From positions 1 through 46,583 of the forward strand of contig CAMKEI010000014.1 of the NCBI GenBank assembly GCA_946411525.1: a DNA stretch of 46,583 bases. The letters run 5' to 3'. This stretch comes from an uncultured Clostridia bacterium (lineage in GTDB: Bacteria > Bacillota > Clostridia > Christensenellales > Aristaeellaceae). Shown here piece after piece: positions 24,102 to 32,540 of this stretch. A program made the position numbers and the translations under genes. How positions within the stretch are numbered: the first letter of the stretch is position 1; each line of letters opens with the position of its first letter. The notes under the pieces are model-generated. The model saw only the letters and a program-made list of their open reading frames with translations, was not told the origin of the DNA and did not search any database.

Positions 24102-25644
24102 CGAGATTGCCATCCGGGAGAATTTGCGTAACTCCTTTCCCTGGGAGGAGAAGGGATATCAGCTGGTGGGGGAGGCTCCGGACGGCGAGATGGCCCTGCC
24201 GATGCTGCGGGACCTGAATGCGGACATCCTGCTGACGGATATCCGGATGCCTTTCATGGACGGCATGAAGCTGTGCGAAGAAGTGCAGCGTACTATGCCA
24301 TGGGTGGAACGGATCATTCTTTCCGGTTATGACGACTTTGCCTATGCCCAGAAAGCCATCTCACTGGGTGTGAAGGAATACCTGCTCAAGCCAGTGACCG
24401 CCAGGGAGCTGGAATCCGCACTGGACCGGGTCAGCAGGCAGATTGAAGAAAAGCGCCGGGACCGGGAGAACCTCACGGCGCTGCGAGAACGGCTGTCTTC
24501 CGGAAATCAATTTCTTCGCGACAAACTACTGGCGTCCCTCTTTACTGATGAAGGAGACAGTGAGGACGACGAGGCACTGCTCCGCCAGATGAGGGATCTT
24601 GGGGTAAACCTTACAGCGGGCTGTTACGCGGTCATCGACATCGCTTTCCCGGCGGAGGGAGAGAAACGGATGAACTGCCGGAACGCACTGGTATCCCTGG
24701 CGGAAATGAGCGGCGGCGGCGTTTATGTCTGCGGCGCACCGAAAGGTGCCCGCGCACTGGTCCTGGGCGACAATCCGGAGGACACGGAGGAACGGGCCTA
24801 TTCATTCGCGAACTCCGCGATGCATCTGCCGGAGCTGGCCCGGGAAAAACGGCTGCTGATCTCAGTGGGCGACACGGTAACGGATTTCCATGATATCCGC
24901 CAGTCCATGAAGAACGCCCGGCATGCACGCCATCTGCAGGGGCCGGAGGCGAATGAGGAGCGGAAAATTATCGGGGTCAATGAGACAACCGGACAGCAGC
25001 GCCCTCTGTCAGAAACCGAGCTCAGTCCGCTGTATGAAAGGCTGCAGTACGCTTCCGAAGAGGAAGTGGAACCGATCCTGACAGAGTATACCCGTTCGCT
25101 GGACCCGGCACTTGCTTTGGGTTACCTGCGGGTAGCAGGGTTGCTGACGGCCCGCCGGATCATCCAGGAAGCGGAAGGAACCCCGAAGGAAGTGCTCTCG
25201 GATGAGCTGGTGGAAGAAATGATGCATACGGAAGGAGAGGAAGGCTTCCGCCTGCTTTCTGACCTGCTGAAAAAGGCGATGGCATTCCGCAACCGGAACC
25301 GGGCCGGTTACGGAGACCCGACGATCAGCCGGGCCAGGGCATACCTTTCCGAACACTACGCAGATCCGAACCTGATGCTGCAGGACGTGGCGGGAGAGGT
25401 ACATCTGTCCCAAAGCCATTTCTCCACGGTGTTCGCCCAGGAAACCGGACTGACCTTTACACAGTATCTAACCGCCCTTCGCATCGGCAAGGCGAAGGAA
25501 CTGCTGGAGGCGACGGAAATGCGCTCATCCCAGATCGCGCAGGAGGTCGGATACAACGATTCCCATTACTTCAGCTACCTGTTCAAGAAGACCACCGGCA
25601 TGACGCCCAGTGACTTCCGAAGGGCAAACCGGTCAGAAGCATAA
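24076..25644 (+). CDS. YesN-type response regulator, AraC family
   Basis: The 522-aa regulator has a receiver domain (about 1-125: acidic pair DDE at 9-11, phospho-acceptor Asp55 in LLTDIRMPF, Lys in LLKP) and a long central region to about 415 of no clear family. Two AraC helix-turn-helix motifs sit at the C-terminus (LMLQDVAGEVHLSQSHFSTV and SSQIAQEVGYNDSHYFSYLF). The ATG at 24076 has GGGAGG nine bases upstream and is preferred to a TTG at 24070. It likely activates the ABC operon that starts 184 bases downstream. Confidence 0.93.
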   Translation: MMKVFLVDDEIAIRENLRNSFPWEEKGYQLVGEAPDGEMALPMLRDLNADILLTDIRMPFMDGMKLCEEVQRTMPWVERIILSGYDDFAYAQKAISLGVKEYLLKPVTARELESALDRVSRQIEEKRRDRENLTALRERLSSGNQFLRDKLLASLFTDEGDSEDDEALLRQMRDLGVNLTAGCYAVIDIAFPAEGEKRMNCRNALVSLAEMSGGGVYVCGAPKGARALVLGDNPEDTEERAYSFANSAMHLPELAREKRLLISVGDTVTDFHDIRQSMKNARHARHLQGPEANEERKIIGVNETTGQQRPLSETELSPLYERLQYASEEEVEPILTEYTRSLDPALALGYLRVAGLLTARRIIQEAEGTPKEVLSDELVEEMMHTEGEEGFRLLSDLLKKAMAFRNRNRAGYGDPTISRARAYLSEHYADPNLMLQDVAGEVHLSQSHFSTVFAQETGLTFTQYLTALRIGKAKELLEATEMRSSQIAQEVGYNDSHYFSYLFKKTTGMTPSDFRRANRSEA

Positions 25645-25738
25645 AATTGTACGGAAGATAATATTCAACTATCAAAAAAATATTTTGAACCGTTTTCAGG
25701 TCTGCACATGGCAGAAACGGAAAATTTCATACCAAAAT

Positions 25739-25774
25739 AAAAATCCTCTGTATTTCCAAAGCAGGGGGTTTTTT
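25739..25774 (+). terminator. Intrinsic terminator after the response regulator
   Basis: AAAATCCTCTG pairs with CAGGGGGTTTT (some G-T pairs) around an 11-nt loop, running into T6. It separates the regulatory genes from the transporter genes. Confidence 0.65.
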
Positions 25775-25781
25775 CTATACT
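25753..25781 (+). promoter_or_regulatory. Candidate regulated promoter of the sugar ABC operon
   Basis: TTTCCA (25753-25758) and TATACT (25776-25781) are 17 nt apart and overlap the terminator. The weak -35 fits activation by the AraC-type regulator. An imperfect inverted repeat (CCGTTT ... AAACGG, 25691-25720) upstream is a possible binding site. Confidence 0.4.
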
Positions 25782-25828
25782 GTAACCAAGATGGCTGTTA
25801 AGCCAAAATAGGAATGGAGGAAAAACCC

Positions 25829-26794
25829 ATGAAGAAAATTCTCGCTCTGGTACTCGCTCTGGTTATGGTGCTGTGCGCCGCTTCTGCTCTGGCGGACGGA
25901 ATCAAAGTCGGCATCATCAATCTGGATCCCTCTGAGTCTGGCTATCGTCAGGCCAACGTTGCTGACCTGAACGCCACCTTCACTGCTGAGAACGGCTACG
26001 ACGCCACGTTCGTGACCGCTCCCACCGCGGACAAACAGCTGGAAGCTGCTCAGGGCTTCATCACCGCCGGTGTGAAGTACATCCTGGTATCCGCTGCTGA
26101 GACCACCGGTTGGGACGAAGTGCTGGAAGCCGCTAAGGAAGCCGGCATCGGCGTGTTCCTGTTCGACCGCCTGATTGACTGCTCTTCCGATCTGTTTACC
26201 GCAGCTGTTGTTTCCGATATGCCCGCTGAGGGCGAAAAGGCCGTTGCCTGGCTGGAGAGCCTGGGCCTTGAAAAGTATGATGTGCTGCACATCCAGGGAC
26301 AGCTGGGCAGCGCCGCTCAGCTCGGCCGCTCCGGTGCCCTGGCTGATAAGTGCGCAGCCGATGACAAGTGGACGATCGTTCATGAAGGTACCGGCGGAGA
26401 CAGCTGGAGCGAAGACGAAGCTCACGCGATCGCGCTGGCCGCTATCGACGCTGGCAAGACCTTCAATGTTGTGTACGCTGAGAACGACGGCATGGCCCGC
26501 GGCGTTGTGACTGCTCTGGATGAGAAGGGCATCACCCACGGCGTGAACGGCGACGTCATCATCATGGGCTTTGACTGCAACGCCTGGGCTCTTGAAAAGC
26601 TGCTGGCCGGCGAGTGGAACTACGACGGACAGTGCAGCCCCTTCCAGGCCGCTGTTATCGATGGGATGATCAAGAAGCTGGAAGCCGGCGAAGCGCTGGA
26701 ACTGCCGGATGACAAAATCATCTACAACGAAGAAAAGGGCTTCGACGCCACCACCATTACCCAGGAAGACATCGACACCTACGGTCTGAAGTAA
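25829..26794 (+). CDS. Sugar ABC transporter substrate-binding protein (YtfQ-like)
   Basis: This 321-aa type I binding protein has SESGYRQANVADLNATF, ADKQLEAAQGFI, SAAETTGWDEVLEAAKEAG, FDRLI and VYAENDGMARGVVTAL, close to the YtfQ/ribose-binding pattern. The signal peptide ends ASALA-DG; the Cys near position 16 is in VLC, not a proper lipobox, so it appears to be cleaved by signal peptidase I. Codon use is strikingly biased (frequent GCT, CTG, AAG), as in highly expressed genes. GGAGG precedes the ATG at 25829. A terminator hairpin after it would keep it in excess over the membrane genes. Confidence 0.92.
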   Translation: MKKILALVLALVMVLCAASALADGIKVGIINLDPSESGYRQANVADLNATFTAENGYDATFVTAPTADKQLEAAQGFITAGVKYILVSAAETTGWDEVLEAAKEAGIGVFLFDRLIDCSSDLFTAAVVSDMPAEGEKAVAWLESLGLEKYDVLHIQGQLGSAAQLGRSGALADKCAADDKWTIVHEGTGGDSWSEDEAHAIALAAIDAGKTFNVVYAENDGMARGVVTALDEKGITHGVNGDVIIMGFDCNAWALEKLLAGEWNYDGQCSPFQAAVIDGMIKKLEAGEALELPDDKIIYNEEKGFDATTITQEDIDTYGLK

Positions 26795-26813
26795 TTCAGA
26801 AAAGCAAGACATG

Positions 26814-26860
26814 GCGCGGTATGAACAAACGGTTAAGCGCGTTCATACCGCGCTTTCTTT
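26814..26860 (+). terminator. Attenuating hairpin between binding protein and ABC genes
   Basis: GCGCGGTATGAAC (26814-26826) pairs perfectly with GTTCATACCGCGC (26841-26853), followed by TTTCTTT. It sits within the operon, so it probably acts as a partial terminator or mRNA end stabiliser. Confidence 0.8.
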
Positions 26861-26913
26861 GAAGAAACCAGCACGATATTCACTGTGCTGAGACCGGGAA
26901 GGAGAACCCCCAG

Positions 26914-28422
26914 ATGCAAAACGACGCGGTATTGACGATGCGCGGGATCGATAAGCAGTTTCCGGGCACCAAGGCGCTGAACAAGGTGGATTTTACCCTG
27001 CGCAAGGGAGAAATCCATGCCCTGATGGGCGAAAACGGCGCGGGGAAATCCACACTGATCAAGGTGCTGACCGGCGTCCATGAAAAGGACGGAGGCAGCA
27101 TCTGGGTGGAAGGCGTGGAGGGAGAAGCGCATATCCATTCTCCCCAGGAAGCCCAGAATTTAGGGATCGCTACGGTTTACCAGGAGATAACCCTGTGTCC
27201 TAACCTGACGGTAGCCGAGAATATGTTCATCGGCAGGACGGAAGGCCAGATGGTTCACTGGAAAGATTTTGAAAAACGGACCACGGAGATCCTGAACAAT
27301 CTGGGAATTCCGGCCCGGGCAAAGCAGGAGCTGTCCAGCTGCTCTCTGGCTGTGCAGCAGATGGTGGCCATCGCGCGGGCGGTGGACATGAACTGCAAGG
27401 TGCTGATCCTGGATGAACCGACCTCTTCCCTGGACGATAAAGAAGTGGAGATGCTTTTCAGCCTGATGCGGGATCTGAAGAGCAGGGGCGTCGGAATCAT
27501 CTTTGTCACCCACTTCCTGGAGCAGGTATATGAGGTCAGCGACCGTATTACTGTGCTCCGGAACGGCGAACTGGTCGGCGAATACGCGATCGAGGATCTG
27601 CCGCAGGTGGAACTGGTTGCGAAAATGATGGGCAAGGATCTGAACGACCTAGCTGATCTGGAACAGATTGGAGAAAAGCGTTCCGCTGCGACAGAAGTCG
27701 TTTATGAGGCGGAGCAGATTTCCAGTTCGGAAAGCAAGCCGTTTGATTTCAAAATCCATAAGGGTGAGGTTAACGGCTTTACCGGGCTGCTGGGTTCCGG
27801 CCGGAGCGAGAGCGTCCGGGCGATCTTCGGTGCGGACCGGGTGACCGGCGGCAAGGTGAAAATGAAGGGGAAGGACACCAAAATTTCGAAACCTCATGAC
27901 GCCATGAAGGCCGGTATCGGATATCTGCCGGAGGACCGGAAGCGGGACGGCATTATCGCGGATCTGAGTGTACGTGAAAACATCATCCTGGCGCTGCAGG
28001 TTATGAAAGGCTTCTTCCATCCCATGACCAAGGCTCAGATGGAAGCGTTTGCGGACGAATACATCAAAACGCTGAATATCAAGACCGCCAGCCAGGATAC
28101 GCCGGTGGGCAGCCTTTCAGGCGGTAATCAGCAGAAGGTCATTCTGGCCCGCTGGCTGCTGACCCATCCGGATTACCTGATTCTGGATGAGCCAACCCGT
28201 GGCATTGACGTAGGCACCAAACTGGAGATCCAGAAGCTTGTGCTGAAGCTGGCGACTGAGGAGAACATGAGCATTACCTTCATCTCTTCTGAAATTGAAG
28301 AAATGCTTCGGACCTGCTCCAGGTTGATTGTTATGAGAGACCGGAACATCGTCGGCGAATTGACCGGTGATCAGTTGACACAGGCACAGGTCATGAAGAC
28401 AATTGCGGGAGGTGAACAGTAA
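26914..28422 (+). CDS. Sugar ABC transporter ATP-binding protein (YtfR/RbsA/MglA type)
   Basis: The 502 residues hold two ABC ATPase domains, as in the ribose/galactose group. The first has Walker A GENGAGKSTLIKVL and Walker B VLILDEPTSSLDD. The second has the degenerate A loop GLLGSGRSESVR, a strong signature LSGGNQQKVILARW and ILDEPTRGIDVG. It powers import through the two permeases that follow. AAGGAG precedes the ATG. Spacing to the next ATG is one base. Confidence 0.95.
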   Translation: MQNDAVLTMRGIDKQFPGTKALNKVDFTLRKGEIHALMGENGAGKSTLIKVLTGVHEKDGGSIWVEGVEGEAHIHSPQEAQNLGIATVYQEITLCPNLTVAENMFIGRTEGQMVHWKDFEKRTTEILNNLGIPARAKQELSSCSLAVQQMVAIARAVDMNCKVLILDEPTSSLDDKEVEMLFSLMRDLKSRGVGIIFVTHFLEQVYEVSDRITVLRNGELVGEYAIEDLPQVELVAKMMGKDLNDLADLEQIGEKRSAATEVVYEAEQISSSESKPFDFKIHKGEVNGFTGLLGSGRSESVRAIFGADRVTGGKVKMKGKDTKISKPHDAMKAGIGYLPEDRKRDGIIADLSVRENIILALQVMKGFFHPMTKAQMEAFADEYIKTLNIKTASQDTPVGSLSGGNQQKVILARWLLTHPDYLILDEPTRGIDVGTKLEIQKLVLKLATEENMSITFISSEIEEMLRTCSRLIVMRDRNIVGELTGDQLTQAQVMKTIAGGEQ

Positions 28423-28423
28423 A

Positions 28424-29509
28424 ATGGCTGCAAAGAAAAGCAGTTTTCTCAAAAAGAGCGGCCTGGGGCAGCTGCTGATTCCGATAACAGCTCTGGTAAT
28501 TCTGCTGCTGTTTAACCTGATCCGTGATCCGAGCTTCTTCAGTATTAAAGTTGCCGTAAACAACAGCGGAAACAGCGTGCTGAGCGGAAATCTGATTACC
28601 ATTATTGATAACGCCAGCGCCTTGGCCGTCATTGCCATGGGGATGACGCTGGTAACCGCGGCCTGCGGCGGCCAGGACATTTCTGTCGGCGCGGTCGGCG
28701 CGATTGCCGGCAGTTTCTTTGTGAAAATCCTGAAGTCCTGGGAAACTGTGACAGCGGGATCCATGATCCTGGCGATCGTGGTATGCATTCTGACTGCGGT
28801 TGCATTTATGATGTTCAACGGAACGCTGGTGGCGGTCTTTAAGATTCAGCCGATGATTGCAACGCTGATTCTTTTCTCCTGCGGCCGGTCCATCGCTTAC
28901 TGGATCACAGGCAGCGCCACGCCGCAGCTGTCCGGTCCCATCATCCAGGCAATGGGTATGACGATCCCGGGCATTCCGATTCCGACGCCGATTTTCGCCG
29001 TTATACTGGTTGGAATCGTTCTGGCGCTGATTTTCCGGCTGACCAATCTCCGGCTTTATACTCAGTCCGTGGGTGTCAACCAAGGAGCGGCGCGGCTGAA
29101 TGGTATCAATCCGACAGCAATCAAGCTGCTGAGCTTCGTACTGTTGGGAATGTGCGTGGCGGTGGCTGCGATGATCGGCGTATGCCGGATGGCGCAGCTT
29201 AGTCATAAGACGCTGCTGGTAGACATTGAAATGGACGCTATTCTGGCAGTCGCCATCGGCGGCAACAACCTGGGTGGCGGACGGTTCCGGATTGCGGGCA
29301 GCATTATGGGCGCCTATATTATCCAGATGCTGACGACGACTCTGTATGCCATGAATGTTGCGACGGTGAACGTGAAGGCCTATAAAGCCATTGTCATCAT
29401 TATCATCGTTGTGGCAGGTTCTCCTGTAATCAAGAACTGGATCACCTCCATGACCAACAAGATCAGGGCGGGCAAAATGAACACATCCGCCGCAAAGGGG
29501 GTGGAGTGA
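28424..29509 (+). CDS. Sugar ABC transporter permease 1 (YtfT-like)
   Basis: This 361-aa BPD_transp_2 permease has about nine membrane segments. Family motifs are AMGMTLVTAACGGQDISVGAV (split here), NGTLVAVFKIQPMIATLI and the coupling-loop region GVNQGAARLNGI. It has GGGAGGTGA in front of the ATG at 28424; a TTG at 28403 in frame is not needed. It pairs with the second permease at 29510, giving a heteromeric pore as in YtfT-YjfF. Confidence 0.93.
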   Translation: MAAKKSSFLKKSGLGQLLIPITALVILLLFNLIRDPSFFSIKVAVNNSGNSVLSGNLITIIDNASALAVIAMGMTLVTAACGGQDISVGAVGAIAGSFFVKILKSWETVTAGSMILAIVVCILTAVAFMMFNGTLVAVFKIQPMIATLILFSCGRSIAYWITGSATPQLSGPIIQAMGMTIPGIPIPTPIFAVILVGIVLALIFRLTNLRLYTQSVGVNQGAARLNGINPTAIKLLSFVLLGMCVAVAAMIGVCRMAQLSHKTLLVDIEMDAILAVAIGGNNLGGGRFRIAGSIMGAYIIQMLTTTLYAMNVATVNVKAYKAIVIIIIVVAGSPVIKNWITSMTNKIRAGKMNTSAAKGVE

Positions 29510-30583
29510 TTGAAACGGAGAGAACCGTTAACCAATACACAACTGCTGACGACCATTGCAATCTGCATTTTCGTTGCGATGTATGCGATTGCTGTGATTG
29601 CCCCCGTTCAGGGATTCGAGAAATTCCAGATGTTCTTTGACCTGCTGAACGATAACGCTTACCTGATTATCATCTCATGCGCCTTGTCCATTGTAATGAT
29701 CGGCGGAGGAATCAATATCAGCGTCGGCGGCGTAATCAGCCTTACAGTCATGGCCTGTTCGCTTTTCCTGAACGGAACCAGCCTGCAGAACGGCTTTGGG
29801 ATCGTTGCAGCGTTGTTCCTCGCGTTGGGGATCGGCCTGGCGTTCGGTGTTGGCCAGGGCTTCCTGATCAGTTATCTTGAAATCCAGCCCTTTATTGTAA
29901 CCCTGGCCGGAATGTTCCTTTCCCGGGGCCTGACGACCATGCTGTCTGTGGAACCGGTCAAGGTCTCCGCGCAGACGCATGCTGTTTTCTACGCGTTCCG
30001 TGGGAACAAGATCGAGATTCCATTCCTGGGATATATTGCCCAAAACGGCAACATGATCCCCGCCAAACTGGAGATCGGCGCAGTTGTGGCACTGGCGGTT
30101 GTGATCCTGAGTTTCCTCCTGCTCCGATATGTAAAACTCGGACGGAACATCTACGCGATCGGCGGAAACCAGCAGAGCGCGCTGATGCTTGGTATCAACG
30201 TCAAGCGGACCCGCTTCCTGAGCTATGTGATCAGCGGACTGCTGAGCGGTCTGGCCGGCTTCGTGTTCCTGATGCATAAACCCACGGGAAACGCCAGCGT
30301 GGCTATGAGAAGTGAAATGGACGCCATCGCAGCGTCTATCATCGGAGGCACGCTGCTGACCGGCGGCGTGGGCAACGTGGTCGGTTCATTCTTCGGAGCG
30401 ATGATTCTTGCGACGATCCAGAAGATCATTGGTATGAGCAAGTTAAACGACAGCTGGTGGCAGGACATGGCCAGCGGAGCGTTGCTGGGCTTCTTTATCC
30501 TGCTGCAAAGCGTGGTGCTGAGCGAACGGGATAAGCGCCGAGCAAAGAGAAACGACAGCAAGCTCGCTGTTCAAAGAGAATAG
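29510..30583 (+). CDS. Sugar ABC transporter permease 2 (YjfF-like)
   Basis: This 357-aa second permease of the same superfamily starts at TTG (29510), right after the stop of permease 1, with GGGTGGAG as ribosome binding site. Motifs are ALSIVMIGGGINISVGGVIS, YLEIQPFIVTLAGMFLSRG, the coupling loop GGNQQSALMLGINV and SIIGGTLLTGGVGNVVGSFF. Two different permeases plus one double ATPase is the YtfQRT-YjfF arrangement, known for galactofuranose in E. coli. The sugar carried here is not determined. Confidence 0.92.
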   Translation: MKRREPLTNTQLLTTIAICIFVAMYAIAVIAPVQGFEKFQMFFDLLNDNAYLIIISCALSIVMIGGGINISVGGVISLTVMACSLFLNGTSLQNGFGIVAALFLALGIGLAFGVGQGFLISYLEIQPFIVTLAGMFLSRGLTTMLSVEPVKVSAQTHAVFYAFRGNKIEIPFLGYIAQNGNMIPAKLEIGAVVALAVVILSFLLLRYVKLGRNIYAIGGNQQSALMLGINVKRTRFLSYVISGLLSGLAGFVFLMHKPTGNASVAMRSEMDAIAASIIGGTLLTGGVGNVVGSFFGAMILATIQKIIGMSKLNDSWWQDMASGALLGFFILLQSVVLSERDKRRAKRNDSKLAVQRE

Positions 30584-30598
30584 ACAGGATTAGGACAA

Positions 30599-30640
30599 AA
30601 GATAAATGAGGGCAGCATGGCTGCCCTCATTTGCTTATCT
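30599..30640. terminator. Terminator between converging genes
   Basis: A 13-bp perfect stem (30604-30616 with 30620-30632, 3-nt loop) extends by AGATAA/TTATCT. It closes the ABC operon and the gene ending at 30656 on the other strand. Confidence 0.85.
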
Positions 30641-30655
30641 GAGTCAATGAAACTG

Positions 30656-31453
30656 TTATTCGGCAAAGATGATATCATCGCGCAGACGATAGAGCGTGGC
30701 GCCGCATTTCTTGCGGCAGAAGAAGCCGATCCACTCATCAATATCCAGCTCGCAGTCATACATGACCTTTCCGTAACGAAGGCCGTTAATTCGCTTGCCG
30801 GCACGGTTGCTTTCCAGGGAGCGGACAGAATCTGTTTCCGGATCATAATCCGACATAAAGATTGCGCTGTGGGCGCCCTTGCCGCCCGAATAATCGCCGG
30901 TCATCTGAAAGTAATCGCCCTTTTCAGCCTGTTTCATAAATCCCCGGGCTAAAGCGATGTTTTCCTCTTTGGACAGATTTTTGTCATAAAGGAACTGAGC
31001 CGCAACTTCAAAAGGATTTCCGTCGGAGGCGGCAATGTCTTCCCAGCAGTAGCCGTAAGAATACGGCCTGCATTTTTTTTCGGGAAGATTGTTGGGGATC
31101 TTCAGTTCCCTGTCCGGAAACTCCGCCATGCGGTACCTGCTTCGGGTCTGGCGGAACAGATAGACGGTGAAATTCTTGCAAACATAGATGTCGCCCTTGT
31201 AGTGAGCACGCTGGTATTTACCATCGGCCTTCTCATAGAGTTCTTTTCCCAAAGCAATAATATCATCAATAAAGGCATCCCGGGCTGTCAGTTCTTTCTG
31301 ACCGGATGATTCGACCGTATCGGATTCCTCATCGAGTGTAACTTCTTCCATGATCTCTTCAGGCACATCTTCCGCCCGGACGGGAAAAGAAAGAACAGCG
31401 GTGAGGAGCGAAAGGACTGTCAGGAGCAGTCCCAGTCTGATCAGACGTTTCAT
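30656..31453 (-). CDS. Secreted cysteine-peptidase-like protein of unknown function
   Basis: The 265-aa protein has a signal peptide (1-27, ending PVRA-ED), an acidic linker (28-55) and a C-terminal domain with a papain/NlpC-like order. There is a Cys at a helix start (Cys92 in DIYVCKNFTVYLF), a later His in a strand (His195 in GAHSAIFM) and a polar residue (Asn216 in LESNRAG). That order is suggestive of a cell-wall amidase or endopeptidase, but no family motif is exact. Its ATG overlaps the stop of the LacI-type gene by four bases, so it is co-translated and possibly controlled by that regulator. Confidence 0.65.
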   Translation of the reverse strand: MKRLIRLGLLLTVLSLLTAVLSFPVRAEDVPEEIMEEVTLDEESDTVESSGQKELTARDAFIDDIIALGKELYEKADGKYQRAHYKGDIYVCKNFTVYLFRQTRSRYRMAEFPDRELKIPNNLPEKKCRPYSYGYCWEDIAASDGNPFEVAAQFLYDKNLSKEENIALARGFMKQAEKGDYFQMTGDYSGGKGAHSAIFMSDYDPETDSVRSLESNRAGKRINGLRYGKVMYDCELDIDEWIGFFCRKKCGATLYRLRDDIIFAE

Positions 31454-32436
31454 CTGACGGTTTCCCCCTCTACGAGCATGCCGGAGACCGTGATCTGCTT
31501 CGGGATGTGTGTCTCAGGAGAGTCGATCGCGTCGGTAATCAGGCTGAACACTTTTTTTGCGATCTGCACCGTGTCCTGGCGGTAGGTCGTCAGGCGGGGC
31601 GTAATCATCTGGCTCATGCGGATACCGTCGTAACCGACAAGGCTGATATCCTCCGGCACCCTGATTCCCTGCGCTTCCAGCAGCCACAATGCACCGAGGC
31701 AGCTGTAATCATCAGGACAGAGCACGCAGGTGGGCCTGTCGTCAAGCTGCATCAGATCCCGGATAATTTCAGCGCTGTCCGACGGATTGTGGAAATGACC
31801 TTCCCGGACAAATTCCACCGGAACGCGGATTCCGAGTTCGGCACAGACCTTGTAAAAGCCTGCGAGCCTCTCCCGGCTGACTGCACCTTTTTCGCCCTGT
31901 ATAAACGCAATGCGCTGATGGCCGCGGGCGTGAACATGGCGGACGATCTGTTCCATGCTGGTGCGGTTGTCGCTGGTCACACAGTCGCAGCCGTCATAGG
32001 TATGATCGACAATGACGGTCGGAATGCTGCTGGTGGCAAGGCGGATGATGCCGGCTGCGTCGTAATCCGCCTGAACCACGATGACGCCGTCCAGACTGCG
32101 CTGGCGGGCATGCTCGTAGTAATTGGTTTCAGTATTGCCGCCATGACCGAGGAAAGTCAGGTCGTAGCCGTGAGCATCCGCTTCCCTGCGAAGCTCGTCG
32201 AAGAGAGAACTGAAATACTCATGATTCATCCGGTCTTCATACAGGATTCCCAGATTGTTGGAGCGGCTGGTTTTCAGCGTTCTGGCAGCCGCGTTCGGAT
32301 AATAACCCATATCATGAGCGGTCTGGCAGATGAAAGAGGTTCGTTCCCTGTTTTCATTGGTCAATCCGTTCAGCGCCCGGGAGACTGTAGCAACGGAAAC
32401 GCCGCAGACTTCAGCAATATCTTTTAATCTGACCAA
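31450..32436 (-). CDS. LacI-family transcriptional regulator
   Basis: This 328-aa repressor has an N-terminal helix-turn-helix (LKDIAEVCGVSVATVSRALNG) with hinge helix, then a type I ligand-binding domain (NLGILYEDRMNHEYFSSLF, DGVIVVQADYD, DDYSCLGALWLLEAQG). I chose the TTG at 32436 because AGAGG lies eight bases before it and MVRLKDIAEVC is the standard family start; a GTG at 32445 is the alternative. A promoter with CGTTTACG-type inverted sites lies directly upstream, so autoregulation is likely. The ligand is unknown. Confidence 0.92.
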   Translation of the reverse strand: MVRLKDIAEVCGVSVATVSRALNGLTNENRERTSFICQTAHDMGYYPNAAARTLKTSRSNNLGILYEDRMNHEYFSSLFDELRREADAHGYDLTFLGHGGNTETNYYEHARQRSLDGVIVVQADYDAAGIIRLATSSIPTVIVDHTYDGCDCVTSDNRTSMEQIVRHVHARGHQRIAFIQGEKGAVSRERLAGFYKVCAELGIRVPVEFVREGHFHNPSDSAEIIRDLMQLDDRPTCVLCPDDYSCLGALWLLEAQGIRVPEDISLVGYDGIRMSQMITPRLTTYRQDTVQIAKKVFSLITDAIDSPETHIPKQITVSGMLVEGETVR

Positions 32437-32474
32437 TCGTAACACCTCTGATTTTCAAAAAATGCAAAAAAAGA

Positions 32475-32519
32475 AATCGTTTACGTACAAATATTATCGT
32501 AAACGATTCCGAATGTCAA
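32475..32519 (-). promoter_or_regulatory. LacI-gene promoter with paired operators
   Basis: On the minus strand TTGACA (32519-32514) and TAATAT (32496-32491) are 17 nt apart. The 11-base arms at 32498-32508 and 32475-32485 are exact inverted copies (AATCGTTTACG). One lies in the promoter spacer and one at the start site. Each has a CGTTTACG-type core, the usual style of LacI-family operators. Confidence 0.75.
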
Positions 32520-32540
32520 CGGCATTTGCGGCGCAGCGCG

